From contig OY744468.1 of NCBI GenBank assembly GCA_963556145.1, forward strand, positions 186,001-250,000: a stretch of DNA of 64,000 nt, written 5' to 3'. Made by a program: the position numbers and the translations under genes. This DNA is from Hygrocybe punicea. Lineage: Eukaryota > Basidiomycota > Agaricomycetes > Agaricales > Hygrophoraceae. Positions 22,859 to 33,151 of this stretch are shown here, one piece after another. Positions within the stretch are counted from its first letter, which is position 1, and every line of letters starts with the position of its first letter. The notes below the pieces were generated by a model that worked only from the letters and a program-made list of their open reading frames with translations, did no database searches and was not told the origin of the DNA.

Positions 22859-25800
22859 CTAATACATATAATGATGGCCTATCCAATGATTACGATGCTC
22901 CACCCAACTCTGCCCTGCATGGTCTGAATGGAGAACAATTGATGCCCTGATGCCTTTGTAGTGGAGATTGAAGTGAGTAATGCGGGCAGAGGGAAAGAGA
23001 GCTATGTCTCCGTTCCTCAAGCGTACCACCAAGCCCAGCTCAAGCAAACAAAGCTCACCACCAGAATGGTCACCTATCACCAAAACAAGACAAACACGTC
23101 GATCCTTTACATCCCTGTGGCAACGTGTGATGACATTGATGTTCAGAACAAAGCCACTGAATGGATGAACGGGGGATGCTTCCTTCCCTGGGAGCACATC
23201 CACGAACATAGACAGGTCCTCGTACATTTCAGGCAGGTGCTCAATAAGCTGAGAGGAATGTATGAGCACACCAAATGAATGACCTTGATTCGACACCGAC
23301 CTTTCCTTCTACCCACAAAAAAAAATCCTCAAAAGTATTGCAAAGGTTTGTATATTCACGCGCATGTTCCTTGAGTTCCTCAGAGACGCATGGCATGAGT
23401 TGATAGTAATTGGTCTTTGAGCACCCTTTGCGACGTAGCAGATATGGGTGCACATCATGGGGCGCACCATCTCCCTGTTCCAATGTATTAGTAACTGTGT
23501 GATAACTGTCAGCCATGAACGCACACGCGGTCCATTTCTCATATACACATCAAAGTGAATAGCAGGAAACTTGACGCCACTTGAAGCCTCAGAACTATCA
23601 GTATAAACCAGGGAAGGGCCACTCTCCACAAGCAAAGCATTGCGTATGTTCCGTTCGAGGGACGAGCGCATGTCCTGTGGCATATCTCCCCAGATGAATG
23701 CAGCCAGTGATCCATCAGAGCAATTGAGACGGACGTCTTTGCTGCAACCATGCCGATGTCGGTGGCCAATATAACACAAGGAGAAACAAAACTCACCCAT
23801 CAAAAATATTTTCATCCATCAAAACATATCTATTTGGGCCCTTGACACCGCTCTCATCATATAGCTCAGAAATCTATCAAGGTCACATCAATTCTGCCCC
23901 ACTCTCAAGTTCATATAACCCTTACCATACGGGCAAAATCATCACTACCCTTGGGAACCTGGGCATTGAGAGGTTACAGTCTTTGCTGATCTGTATATGC
24001 TTTCCTTGCCTCATATTCTCTTGGGTATGGGACTGTCTTGTTCTGTCTAGCATCCATAACAAATCTAGTGTTAAGAACCATGTAGTTCGGGGACACGGGG
24101 TCAGGAACCAGAAAACCGCACAGCGGAGGGGCCTGTACGACGCTACCCAAGCTGAGCTGATGCTGAACATGGTTCTGAATGTCACTGCCTGCATCCGAGA
24201 ATGGTGACAACGGCCGTTCGTCCATGTTCAATTGCCTTGAGGACATGTAAGAATGGAGTAGGTTTTGATTCATAATATGGAGTTGTGCAGGCACCACCAA
24301 ACGTCCCATTAGAGGCTCCAGACACCGCGCCCAGATTTCACGGTTCCGCGTGAGGGACAGAAAAGAGCTGACAAAATATTATTACTATTACACCTATTAA
24401 ACCCTGATCACTTACTTTTTTTGGATGCTGTCAAAGAAATGATCAGACACATCCAAGTCCGAGCAGTCTATGTCTCCCTTCAAATCCATATCATAAAGCA
24501 AACTTGGTGAGAACATAGTGGAAAGTCTCAAAGGGATGTGACGTCGTAGGTAGTCTATGAGAGGAATTAGACGTTCACAAACATCCTTCCCTGCATCTGT
24601 TTCTAAAGCGTTTGGTAGGTCAAACTCTATGAGATAAACAGTTGTGCACAGAGGGAGCTACTCACCAGGATCAGGCCAGCGAAGAGTATTTGATATGGCG
24701 TAAATCTCATCAAACTTCATCTGCGAAATCTCAGCCCTGCAGTTGTTCGCTGCAATAATCATCAGAAAGTATATAGATCCTGTGAGACAACCTTAGCATG
24801 GACCGTGCATGACAGTAAGAGGAAGCTCACCAGCACCGGCAATGGAAGCAAACTTCGTACCGATTCCTACCCATGTGCGAAAGGTTGATAATGATGGGCC
24901 ACCATCCATCCCCATTAAGTGAAGATTGTAGACATTAGCCACTGACTTATACGTGTTCGTCCTCAAGATGCTACAGGAAGCTGATAAGACACAGCATGTC
25001 AACATAAGAAGGACCCACCAGTCTGCTTTTGCTGCTAGCTGCAGCATATTAATCATAGTAATGAATTCCAGCCCAGTGGCAATTTCCAGGCTGCGTTGGC
25101 AATGCCGGACCACGGACTGCAGAGAGTCCGTCACGAAAGCACCATTCTCACCCTCCCATGCCCCACCTGCCACCAAAGCTCGCATTGACTGCATCCATTT
25201 CTGGGTTGATGCATTCGACAAATTGCTGATAGCACCCTGTGATAAATTGGAGATAGCCTCTGCGGCACGTCCTCCCAAAGTGCTGACAGGCTTCTCAATG
25301 ACCTCCCAAGCTTTCTGCTGCTTCTTCCCTTTGTTCTTTTTCTTGTGCTTCGTACCACCACGATTGCATTCCCCAACCCTGTGAACCGCATACGCGCCCG
25401 CCCCAGCACCACAACCTTCCCGCTCCCCAATACGGTTTGAACGGCGTCGCTCCCTTCGATCCAATTGGTTTTGGGCAGTGTAAGAATGCGCGTGGTCAGT
25501 GTGGATCTGGATGTATGGAGGAAGAACTTAGAAAAAAAGGGAAACGGGGAATGTTGCTCACCGTATTGGCACTGGCATTCTGCAGGGAGTCCAGCACGAT
25601 GTGTGAAGGTTCAGGCGTCGAAGGAAAAACTCCAAACGCTGAGGAGACGCCCTGGGTGGGTGAAGGAAGGCTACCACAAAATGGACTCCCTGGACTGGCA
25701 GAATGCGCGTGGTCGGTGTGGATCTGGATCTGGATGTATGGAAGGTTGGACAATGAAGGAAGAACTTAGAAAAAAAGGGAAACGGGGAATGTTGCTCACC

Positions 25801-26337
25801 GTATTTGCACTGGCATTCTGCAGGGAGTCCAGCGCAATGTGTGAAGGTTCAGGTGTCAAAGGAAAAACTCCAAACGCTGAGGAGACGACCTGGGTGGGTG
25901 AAGGAAAGCTACCACAAAATGGACTCCCTGGACTGGCAGAATGTGTGCGGTCACCGTCTGCATTCTGTGAGAAGGACTTAAGCCTGATGTGTGAAGGGAA
26001 TGGTCGCAAAGGCTGCGTCCACATGGACATGGACTCACTGCACTGGCAGAATGTGTGTGGTCAGCATCCCATGAGAAGGACCGGAGCTGGACATGTGAAA
26101 GTTCAGCCGTGGAAGGCAGTCATGGTCCAGTGGACTCACCAGAGTGGCAGAATGCGTTGGGTCTGTGTCATTCCGAGAGACCGGACTTGCAGAATGCACA
26201 TGGTTACCGAAGGCATAGAGCTTTTGGTATATGGCAAATATACCTGGTGGCAGACTGTCGGCAGATTGATGGAGGAACTGGAGCATGTCCAAGAGCTCCT
26301 TCGGTGAAAAGTCCATCAGTACCGGAAGCAGTCCCAA
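22859..26337 (-). CDS. TET/JBP-type 2OG-Fe(II) dioxygenase, multi-exon
   Basis: The catalytic exon (about 23229-22859) reads LIEHLPEMYEDLSMFVDVLP, then FVLNINVITRCHRDVKDRR with the HxD iron ligands, GGELCLLELGLV, and THFNLHYKGIRASIVLHSD with the distal His and the 2-oxoglutarate-binding Arg. Upstream exons give VKFPAIHFDVYMRNG, PPLCGFLVPDP and EFDLPNALETDAGKDVCERL, as in fungal TET/JBP-like proteins. The exon at 25464-24793 has a Lys-rich stretch (GGTKHKKKNKGKK), possibly DNA-binding or nuclear. N-terminal exons toward 26337 contain the tandem array at 25482-26210, so the true start is uncertain. Family function: oxidation of 5-methylpyrimidines in DNA. All key residues appear present. Published work ties fungal TET/JBP expansions to KDZ transposons, but here the partner is an IS630/Tc1-like transposase. 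Confidence 0.85.
25482..26210 (-). repeat. tandem exon-intron array in the 5' part of the dioxygenase gene
   Basis: The phrase cagaatgcgcgtggtc-gtgtggatctgg repeats at about 25482, 25701 and 25936, with degraded versions near 26045, 26155 and 26190. The two best units are ~219 and ~235 bp. On the minus strand each unit encodes SPGSPFCGS-PSPTQ and DSLQNASANTV, then a GTGAGC donor, a ~90-120-bp intron-like stretch with a pyrimidine tract, and a TCTGCCAG acceptor. The units therefore look like duplicated exon plus intron. Confidence 0.65.
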
Positions 26338-26382
26338 AAAGGTGCACGTTTTATCGCCGTAAAACGTGCACCTTTTTGGGAC
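26331..26382. promoter_or_regulatory. perfect 23-bp inverted repeat with 6-nt loop
   Basis: GTCCCAAAAAGGTGCACG... pairs base for base with 26360-26382 around the loop tcgccg (26354-26359). It lies between the divergent dioxygenase (minus) and kinase-like (plus) genes, about 220 bp before the kinase ATG. It could be a shared operator-like site, a terminal-enzyme binding site or a minute foldback insertion. Sequence symmetry is certain; function is inference. Confidence 0.6.
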
Positions 26383-26598
26383 ACCCCCTGATGCATCAGC
26401 CGCTCCACTGGGCCCGCGAGACCGAAAGCGTTTGACAGAATGCTCAAAATACTTATCATACGCCGTCCTCCCACATAAAAGGATCTTGGCTGCAAGACCG
26501 ACAAAGGTGAAAGAGCCAGTAGGTAAGAGTGAATGCTAAACTTTCTACGTACTGTAAACTTGAACTCACCTATCTCCATGGAAAAGGCAAAGGCACCA

Positions 26599-28389
26599 TG
26601 TCAACCCTGGCGACTTTCATCCCCAGTATGATCTTTCCTCTGCCCTCAGAGCATGAATTCACCAAGGTACCAACTTCAACCTCCACGGCCCCGTACCAGG
26701 TCGGCATACCACCCCCCAATCAGGAAGGCCGTCCCGCTTTAATCATATGTGATCCATCTTTACCCCATCGCATGCTGGTGTCGCTTCAAGCCTACCTGCA
26801 AACTGCACCTGGCAGACAGCTAGCCCCCTCTGCAGTGCTCATTCAAGCCGTTGCAGGACTGGAGAGGTCCCTGAGGGGTTATGTCCTAGACCATGAAACA
26901 TCATCCAACCTCCTTTTCCATCGTGCTTTCAACCCCATCAGCTGTGCAGTGGAGGAGGTGGACAGTAATCCGTCGCAGCCTGTGACTACCACACGTAACA
27001 CACTGTTCAACCAGATTCCCGATGGAACCTATCGCCCACACCGAGACGCGGACACACAGCTTCACGTCGAGTTCAAGAGCTGGACAGCATTTTCACATCA
27101 TGCGACGAATATATTACAGCTTGGTCGTAACAGTACAGTTCTGGAGCTGAGCCCTAGTGAGACAGGGCATCGCTCCATAATATTTAAGGTGTGCTGATCT
27201 GAACCTACAGGAAACGCTCACCTCACCATTTGTACCCCCAGATTGGGATATCTATGCTGTCAGATCTGAAAAAGATACCATATGCTCTGCTCTTTGGAGG
27301 CGATCGGTACATGCTCTTCACTCTTTGCCCAATCCCTGCAGGGCCCCTGCAGGGCCTTCTGTGCTCAGATATTCTGCATATCCTGGATGCGACAACGCCA
27401 TTTATGCCCCTAATCATTTACTGTCTGTTGGGTGTGGGTGCCAAGGTCTTGGACGTGCCGCAGCATGTCCAAGTTCCTACAATCTCATTGGTAACGTCAT
27501 TAGGCCGTACACGACACGCAACGAAAACAGCTAACGCAAATGTCCATGCAAATGCTGCTAAGCTGGCAACAATATTTCCTGGTGTAACTTTACAGGTGCT
27601 TTTCTTTCCATCAATCGCTTCGTCTCAATCAAAGGTCATTTTAGGCTGAAAATTTAGGGCTAACATTCGATCTCGATTGATGTCAACAGGAGACGTACGT
27701 GCTGAGTCTTTGCAACGTCATGTCTTCTTTGCACATGCGTGGGCCTCCTCCCTCCACCTTCAAGCAGTGGCTGCACAAGGCGACGCGAGTTCTGAAGTCA
27801 CTTCCTTGGCAACGTCAGCAATGCCGAAAACTTATTCTTACAACATATCTGGAGAGGGGATCAGTTGGGAATGTATTCAGAGGGCATTACGCTGATATGC
27901 AACAAGAAGACATTGTCGGAAAGGTTGTGGTGGATGGGCCGTCTCAGGAACTGCTATATCACGAAGCCAGAATATATGCAGATCTCACAGCACTTCAGGG
28001 CTCAGCAATACCATCTGTGCATGGTCTCTATGTCAGTGGGCATCTTCTTGTGCTGGTCATGCAATATGCAGGAGAGAAATTTAGGTCCTTCTCTGACCTT
28101 ACATTGCGTCAGCGGTATGTCCCCACCTATACTAGACTATCACATCTACTTTACTCTTTTTAGGTCAGATCTTTGGGCTACTCTCCTGTTACTTCATCAG
28201 GCAGGAGTTTGCCACCAAGACTTACGTCCTGACAATGTGGTCTTATCTCCCACAGGCGCCATCCGCGTACTGGACTTCTCACATGCGACTCTCCATAACT
28301 GCAGGGGAATAGGTGAATGTTCAGAGCTTCAGGATGCCAGGCTGATGCTGCAGTTCCCTCCATCTGAACCCCATGATTCATATTATTAA
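26599..28389 (+). CDS. protein-kinase-like protein, multi-exon
   Basis: Start ATG at 26599 (MSTLATFIPSMIFPLP). Exon 1 runs to about 27190 (RSIIFK before gtgtgc). The next exon starts after the ccccag at 27240 (IGISMLSDLKKIPYALLFGG). After an intron come ETYVLSLCNVM and a kinase N-lobe: ERGSVGNVFRGHY (Gly-rich loop), DIVGKVVVDG (likely ATP-binding Lys), YHEARIYADLTALQG. After a further intron near 28110-28164 come LLLLHQAGVCHQDLRPDNVV (HxDLxxxN catalytic loop) and IRVLDFSHA, where DFS replaces DFG. It ends PSEPHDSYY. The length and long N-terminal extension resemble Agaricomycete kinase-like families. DFS may still bind Mg or may mark a pseudokinase. Frames join cleanly at the proposed introns. 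Confidence 0.8.
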
Positions 28390-28550
28390 AATGTGCAGTA
28401 TTTCAGTGACGTTTTGTTTTGTCAAATGGTACAAATAAAAATAGGCGAGATACTAAATATGTGTTAGTACACAAGTTTTTCTCTCGCGTCTCACGTAGGC
28501 TCCCTCGCATCTCTCTCTAAGCTCTCTCGCATCTCTCTCTCTTTGCTGAT

Positions 28551-30441
28551 ATGGGACGGAAAGCTGTGAAACAACGTAAGGAGGAAACCAAAGCAAAACG
28601 ACGGCGCACCACCCGAGGGCCTGCCACTTCTGTGCCAGATGGACCCACAATGGTGTCCGATGAAGAGACGGAGACGGAGCCTGTGGTAAAGACAACGAAC
28701 AACAATATGAATGGGGTCAAGGCCATTGCAGAGCTGGGGAAAAGAGTGAGATTTGTTACCACTACACGCACAACCCAATCACGTTCCTCCATCGCTTCAA
28801 AATCTGGAGATACCCTTTCCACACAGGCATATTCCAATGCAGAAGCATCAAAGCTGCAAAGCCAGGAAAAAACCTCAGTCAACGAAGTCCAGCGTCCTGG
28901 GCGTAAGGCGTCAAGTGGAGTCACTGCCTTGCTTCAAAGGTTAGCCATGGATGATGTTTCCGAGGAATCTGGTGAGGAATTTGGTGAGGAATTTGATGTC
29001 AATGAGTATGAGGAAGAGGAAAACTCCCAGGAAAGAGTTGATGAGGAGGAAGAGCTCAAGAGGTGGCGCATGACCGATGATAACGATGTCATCAAGTTCA
29101 AGCCAAAGCTGAAGACCACAACTAGCAATAAGGTAGCAAAAGGGAAGATTACAGTGGAATTGAGTGAAAGTGATGATGACGACGACGGTGAGTTGCTTCT
29201 CTGCAACAGAAAGGGAATGATCTTACATTATCACATTTAATAGAACCATTCAACTTCACCGTTGAAATAAATGATAGATCGAAAGGGTCACGCACTGTGG
29301 AAATTCTGTCATCAATGCTGTCTTGGGGCGATTTCCAGCAAAAACTAGCAGAGGCACTCAACATATATCCGACATCACTATGGGCACAGTATCGATTCAG
29401 CTCTGAGAATAAAGACTCACTGCCATGTGATCTCACCTCACAGCAACAATTTACCACTATGCTGCTACGTCTTCGTCCTCTGGTAGTCCCAGCAATGCTC
29501 ACCAACGGTTAGCGTTCTGCAAGAAAAATGAAAGCTGTGGCAGTGCAAATCTTCAACAAAGGTGACGATCCTGTGCAAAATAATATAAAGGTCTGTAGCA
29601 CTTTTGCTCGTGGCCATAACTAAATTAGTATCAACAGAAAAATCCTGGGGCTTCAAAGACGTCGACCGTCGGTGACAAGGAAATTGTAAAGTCCAATGGG
29701 GATTTGTTCCATGAGCAAAAAGTTGCAGCGAGAAGGGCACTTATTGAAGCGCATTCATGTGACATTCATAGCCTTCCCGACAAGCCTGTCCTATGTTGGA
29801 AAGATTCCCAGAACTCCTGCTACCCCATTACCGAAAGTAACCTCAATTTATGGGCCACCAAGATCGTGTGTTTGGTTGTTTTATTCCAGTCAAATGACGC
29901 TGACCTTTCACTGAAGGTCAGAGATCCTGGGAACAATACTATTGACGTGAAACCTGCGGAACTCAACTTCTACAGCAATGCACCACGTTCCAGGAATCCC
30001 GGCCGTCCAATAGCACAGACACAGGCACAGGCACCGCTGCCCAACCCAGGTTTTCCATATGGCTATTACCCCCCACCATATCCCCCGACATGGCCCGGCT
30101 ACAGTCAAGGCCCACCATCCACTCTCAATCCAGCACAAACTGCAGCAGTTGCGCCTATCAAAGTCAACTATCCCATGATAATTCCTTGGTTGAACTATTG
30201 CGACCAACATCCTGATTGCTGTGGAGAAGATTTCAGTGCACATGCTGATAAATTCAATAAAGAAGGTTATCGCCGTCTCCACCAGCTTACTGGAGAACGT
30301 GTTTCTGTGGAAAAGTTGTCTGATTGGCTTGGAATTGGTAAAGGTACAGCAGATTTGTTAATACGTTATGCGGAAGAGGACTTGGAGTTGGTGAAGGCTG
30401 GAACATTCACAATGACAGTTGAAGAGGACTTGTATGCGTAG
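28551..30441 (+). CDS. transposon-linked protein with acidic linker and C-terminal SAM-like domain
   Basis: Start ATG at 28551 (MGRKAVKQRKEETKAKRRR), a basic nuclear-signal-like N terminus. An acidic stretch (EEFGEEFDVNEYEEEENSQE, ELSESDDDDD) precedes an intron (29187 to about 29243). The middle exon has FNFTVEINDRSKG and TVEILSSMLSWGDFQQKLAE, a possible ubiquitin/PB1-like fold. After two short introns come DLFHEQKVAARRALIEA and a Pro/Tyr-rich spacer, then PWLNYCDQHPDCCGEDFSAH, EKLSDWLGIGKGTADLLIRY and AEEDLELVKAGTF, which resembles a SAM domain. A second copy at 60988-61550 also sits beside an IS630/Tc1-like transposase, so the pairing is repeated. Function unknown; protein-protein or DNA scaffolding is only a guess. 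Confidence 0.75.
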
Positions 30442-30585
30442 AAACACGGATATTGTGACTTGGAAACCCTTTGTTGAGGAGATATGCTTTGAAACATAGA
30501 TTTTTTTGTTAGTGGGAAGAACATATGAATTAAATAGTTCTATGCGAGTAACAGTACACCCCACTACAATAAAGGTATTAGTGAG

Positions 30586-31114
30586 AGGGGGACAGCTACA
30601 GTAAATGCTAGTAAATGTACTGCAGATGGGAAAGCCATGTGCCGATCTGTGCAACCGTACTTCCATGCATGTTCTCATGTGAGCTGTCAAAAATGTCTTT
30701 AGCACCTAGCAAATAAGCACTGGAGTGTACATACATAGTTTGACAATGGCTGATGCCCTCTGTGGCCTGCAAGGTCCAACCGACTTCCATACCCATTGCC
30801 AAATTTTCGAATTTGGAAATGGCTATATTAGAACAAAAATAAGTGGTCAACACCTTGGTTATGGGTATGGGAATGGGGATTTCAAACCACTAGTTGATAT
30901 GTGCAAAACTTGCTGAGATATGGCCATCCGATTGTAGGGCCTTGGATGAAGTTGTGACTGTGGCGTTATACAAGGTCACGTGCAATACACAATAAGTGAC
31001 CCCCCAGCTTTTGGCTTTGCCCATCTCCTCAAATATTTTCATAATTTTGCCTAATTTTACTAGCCTAAAAAGGCAATTTTTCAAAAAACATCGGCTATAG
31101 CCGTGGCAACACTA
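30586..31114. repeat. right terminal inverted repeat arm of the 10.1-kb element
   Basis: Inverse of 20994-21470 plus one extra ~70-bp block at about 30996-31065. It ends CGTGGCAACACTA, followed by the TSD CTCTTGTC. Confidence 0.92.
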
Positions 31115-31484
31115 CTCTTGTCCCAAGACAAAGAACTTTTTTAAGCCGGGTCCATTTCTTGAAAAAGTTGTTTTGTCTTTGGAAAAGAAGAATCTCTTGA
31201 AAGCTTTTCCATATCTTTTGTGGTTTGTTAGCCTTTTTTACAGGTTATTTAAATACTTCTGAATGAATACTTTCAGTTTCAAAATAAATCGTGTACAGTA
31301 TATATTTGAAACTTCAATAATTTCAGTAAATGTCTTGTTATTGAAGAAGTACTGTAAAATTGTCAATCAACACTGGTAATGTACTTTGTTTCAAAATATT
31401 GGATCATTATGATTTTGAATGCTTTTTGAATACTGGTGCAACAATATGATAACAATATGTAGTATACCCTCCCAATAAATTCAG

Positions 31485-32450
31485 TATATGGACCATGTGT
31501 GGCCAGCCTGTCTGCGAGGTGGAATTCGGGTGCTGGGGCCTTGCACCGGCCTTCAGCCATACGTGGGCCTCTTCGTCTGGATGTCCCGATGCGTCCACGT
31601 TGAACCAGACAACTTCCACCTCGCGAGAGAGCCGCGCACGTCAATTGACGTGGCTGGCATCTTCGCAAGGTGGGAATGGGGTGCCCTGCCCTGCCCTGCC
31701 CTGTGGATACTCCATCTGACCTTGCGAGAGAGCCGCGCATGTCGGTTGACGTGGCCGGCGTCTTCGCGAGGTGGGATTGGGGGGTGCCCTGCGGTGAGTC
31801 CATCTGACCTCGCAAGAGATCAGTGCACGTCAATTGACGTGGCCAGCATCTTCGCGAGGTGGCGAAACGCACGTGTTGTATGCGTGCGTTCTGCCTCAGT
31901 AGCATCCGCGGTGCTGGCACACTTCATCGCGAGGTGGGTGCCATGGTGCCGTGGCCTGTCCTGGCGAAACACACGCGTTTGACGTGTGTGTTCCGGTGGT
32001 GGTAATGGTGGTGGCAGCGCGGTGGCGCATTCTTCAGTTAGAAGAATAAAATTGATGGAAAAAATTAATGAAAAACATACCATGAAGCAGTGGGGGTGGA
32101 TGCACCACCCCCTGCTGCTCGTTCCATCTCATTGACTCGCCCACTCCATTCGTTTGCATGTGCGTGCGTCTTCAACGTGTTGCTGGCACGTCCGACGTGG
32201 CGTTGATTGTCAACGTCGTGGTTGTGGGTGTCGTGGTGGCAATCATCGTTGTCGTTGTCATTGTCGTTGTCATTGTCGTGGTGGTGGTGGCTGTAGATCT
32301 ATAATTTAATTGTTAGTGTCGAATAAAATAAAATAAAATAAAATAAAATAAAATAAATGAAAGGAAATAAAAAAGTATGTGGGCGCGCATGTACCGGGGC
32401 CGCATCACTCCTGGCCTTGCTCGCCGCCATCATTGGTGCATTGGCGTCGT
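31485..32450. repeat. minisatellite block and microsatellites inside element X
   Basis: Three units of ~90-103 bp at about 31619-31860 each contain cgcacgtcaattgacgtgg and ttcgcgaggtggg. Downstream are gtcgttgtcattgtcgttg runs (32245-32275), an aaataa run (about 32322-32356) and, at 32728-32752, an ata run. No gene is supported here. The tcaattgacgtgg palindrome also appears at 58760 and, as tcaattgata, near 45400. Confidence 0.7.
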
Positions 32451-32842
32451 CCTATAGTCAACTTTGGGGTCAGTACAGATGAAATTGCCTAAGTCCAAAC
32501 TTACCGGAAATGGCAAAAAGTGGCGATGTTTGGCGCTCCATTTTGCCAAACTTTGCCAAATGGTCCGTGCGCGACCTCAAAACATATATAAGTTGTGCAC
32601 AAGCATTTACTTGTTACATGCGTAATACTGATTTACTACAGACAATCTCGTATACTTTGTAAGTTGTTAGTAAGTATAATTGTAGTAAAGTTAGTATACA
32701 ATCAATTGATTATATTTGTAATCTATTATAATAATAATAATAATAATAATAATTGTCTTTGAATTTATTGCGGATGTGTTATCTGGTCCGAAAAGGGCCA
32801 ACTTTTACAAGGACCAAAAGGGGCCAAAGGTCCCAAGAGGTA

Positions 32843-33060
32843 GCACCTTTTCCAAGAAAGTGACCCGGCTTAGAAAAGGTCAAACTCTTGGAAAAAGAGG
32901 TCAAAAAGAGGGAAAAAAGGAAGGAAAAAAGAAGGGAAAAGAATCAAAAGCTCTTCTTTTCCCTTCTTTTTTCTTTTCTTTTTTTCCTCCTTTTGACCTC
33001 TTTTTCCAAGAGTTTGACCTTTTCTAAGCCGGGTCACTTTCTTGGAAAAGGTGCTACCTC
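32843..33060. repeat. purine/pyrimidine palindrome in element X
   Basis: The arm ggtagcaccttttccaagaa...gaaaagaatc pairs with its complement ending ggaaaaggtgctacc. Each arm is ~105 bp. The DNA is almost pure purine on one arm and pure pyrimidine on the other, followed by further caccttttgcacc repeats. It is part of the X terminus region. Confidence 0.82.
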
Positions 33061-33151
33061 TTGGAAAAGGTAGACCTCTTGGGACCTTTTGCACCTTTTG
33101 CACCTTGTAAAAGGTGCAAAAGGTGCAAAAAAAGGGCATGTAATTTTCCTG

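Larger units (their letters stand above)
20994..31114. mobile_element. 10.1-kb composite TIR transposon carrying TET/JBP, kinase-like, SAM-like and DDE transposase genes
   Basis: The left terminus is TAGTGTTGCCACGGCTATAG (20994) and the right terminus is its complement ending at 31114. The flanking 8 bases are identical: CTCTTGTC at 20986-20993 and 31115-31122. Terminal inverted arms run ~480 bp (left) and ~530 bp (right). Inside are, in order, a minus-strand IS630/Tc1-like transposase, a minus-strand TET/JBP-type dioxygenase, a plus-strand kinase-like gene and a plus-strand SAM-like-domain gene. All four read without evident stops in their exons, unlike most other coding DNA in the window. 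An IS630/Tc1 enzyme normally duplicates TA, so the enzyme that made the 8-bp TSD may be a different one (hAT- or KDZ-type) supplied in trans. Confidence 0.9.
20602..33151. mobile_element. element X: low-complexity TIR element that split R1, now 12.5 kb with nested insertion
   Basis: The left end is CAGGAAAATTACAAGCCC and the right end is the complement of CAGGAAAATTACATGCCC; the match continues over about 30 bp (cttttttgcacctt) with one mismatch. R1 sequence resumes on each side and overlaps by about 8 bases (aactgcat, atgtgtga), a diverged TSD. Removing the 10.1-kb element inside leaves about 2.4 kb made of aaggtg/caccttt-rich DNA, a minisatellite block and a purine-pyrimidine palindrome. 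No transposase was seen; it looks non-autonomous. CAGG termini and an ~8-bp duplication would fit hAT-like mobilisation. Confidence 0.7.

Noticed and set aside
20994..31114. Starship-type giant element
   Set aside because: No tyrosine recombinase captain gene is visible; the 8-bp TSD and long inverted arms point to a DDE-type transposon.
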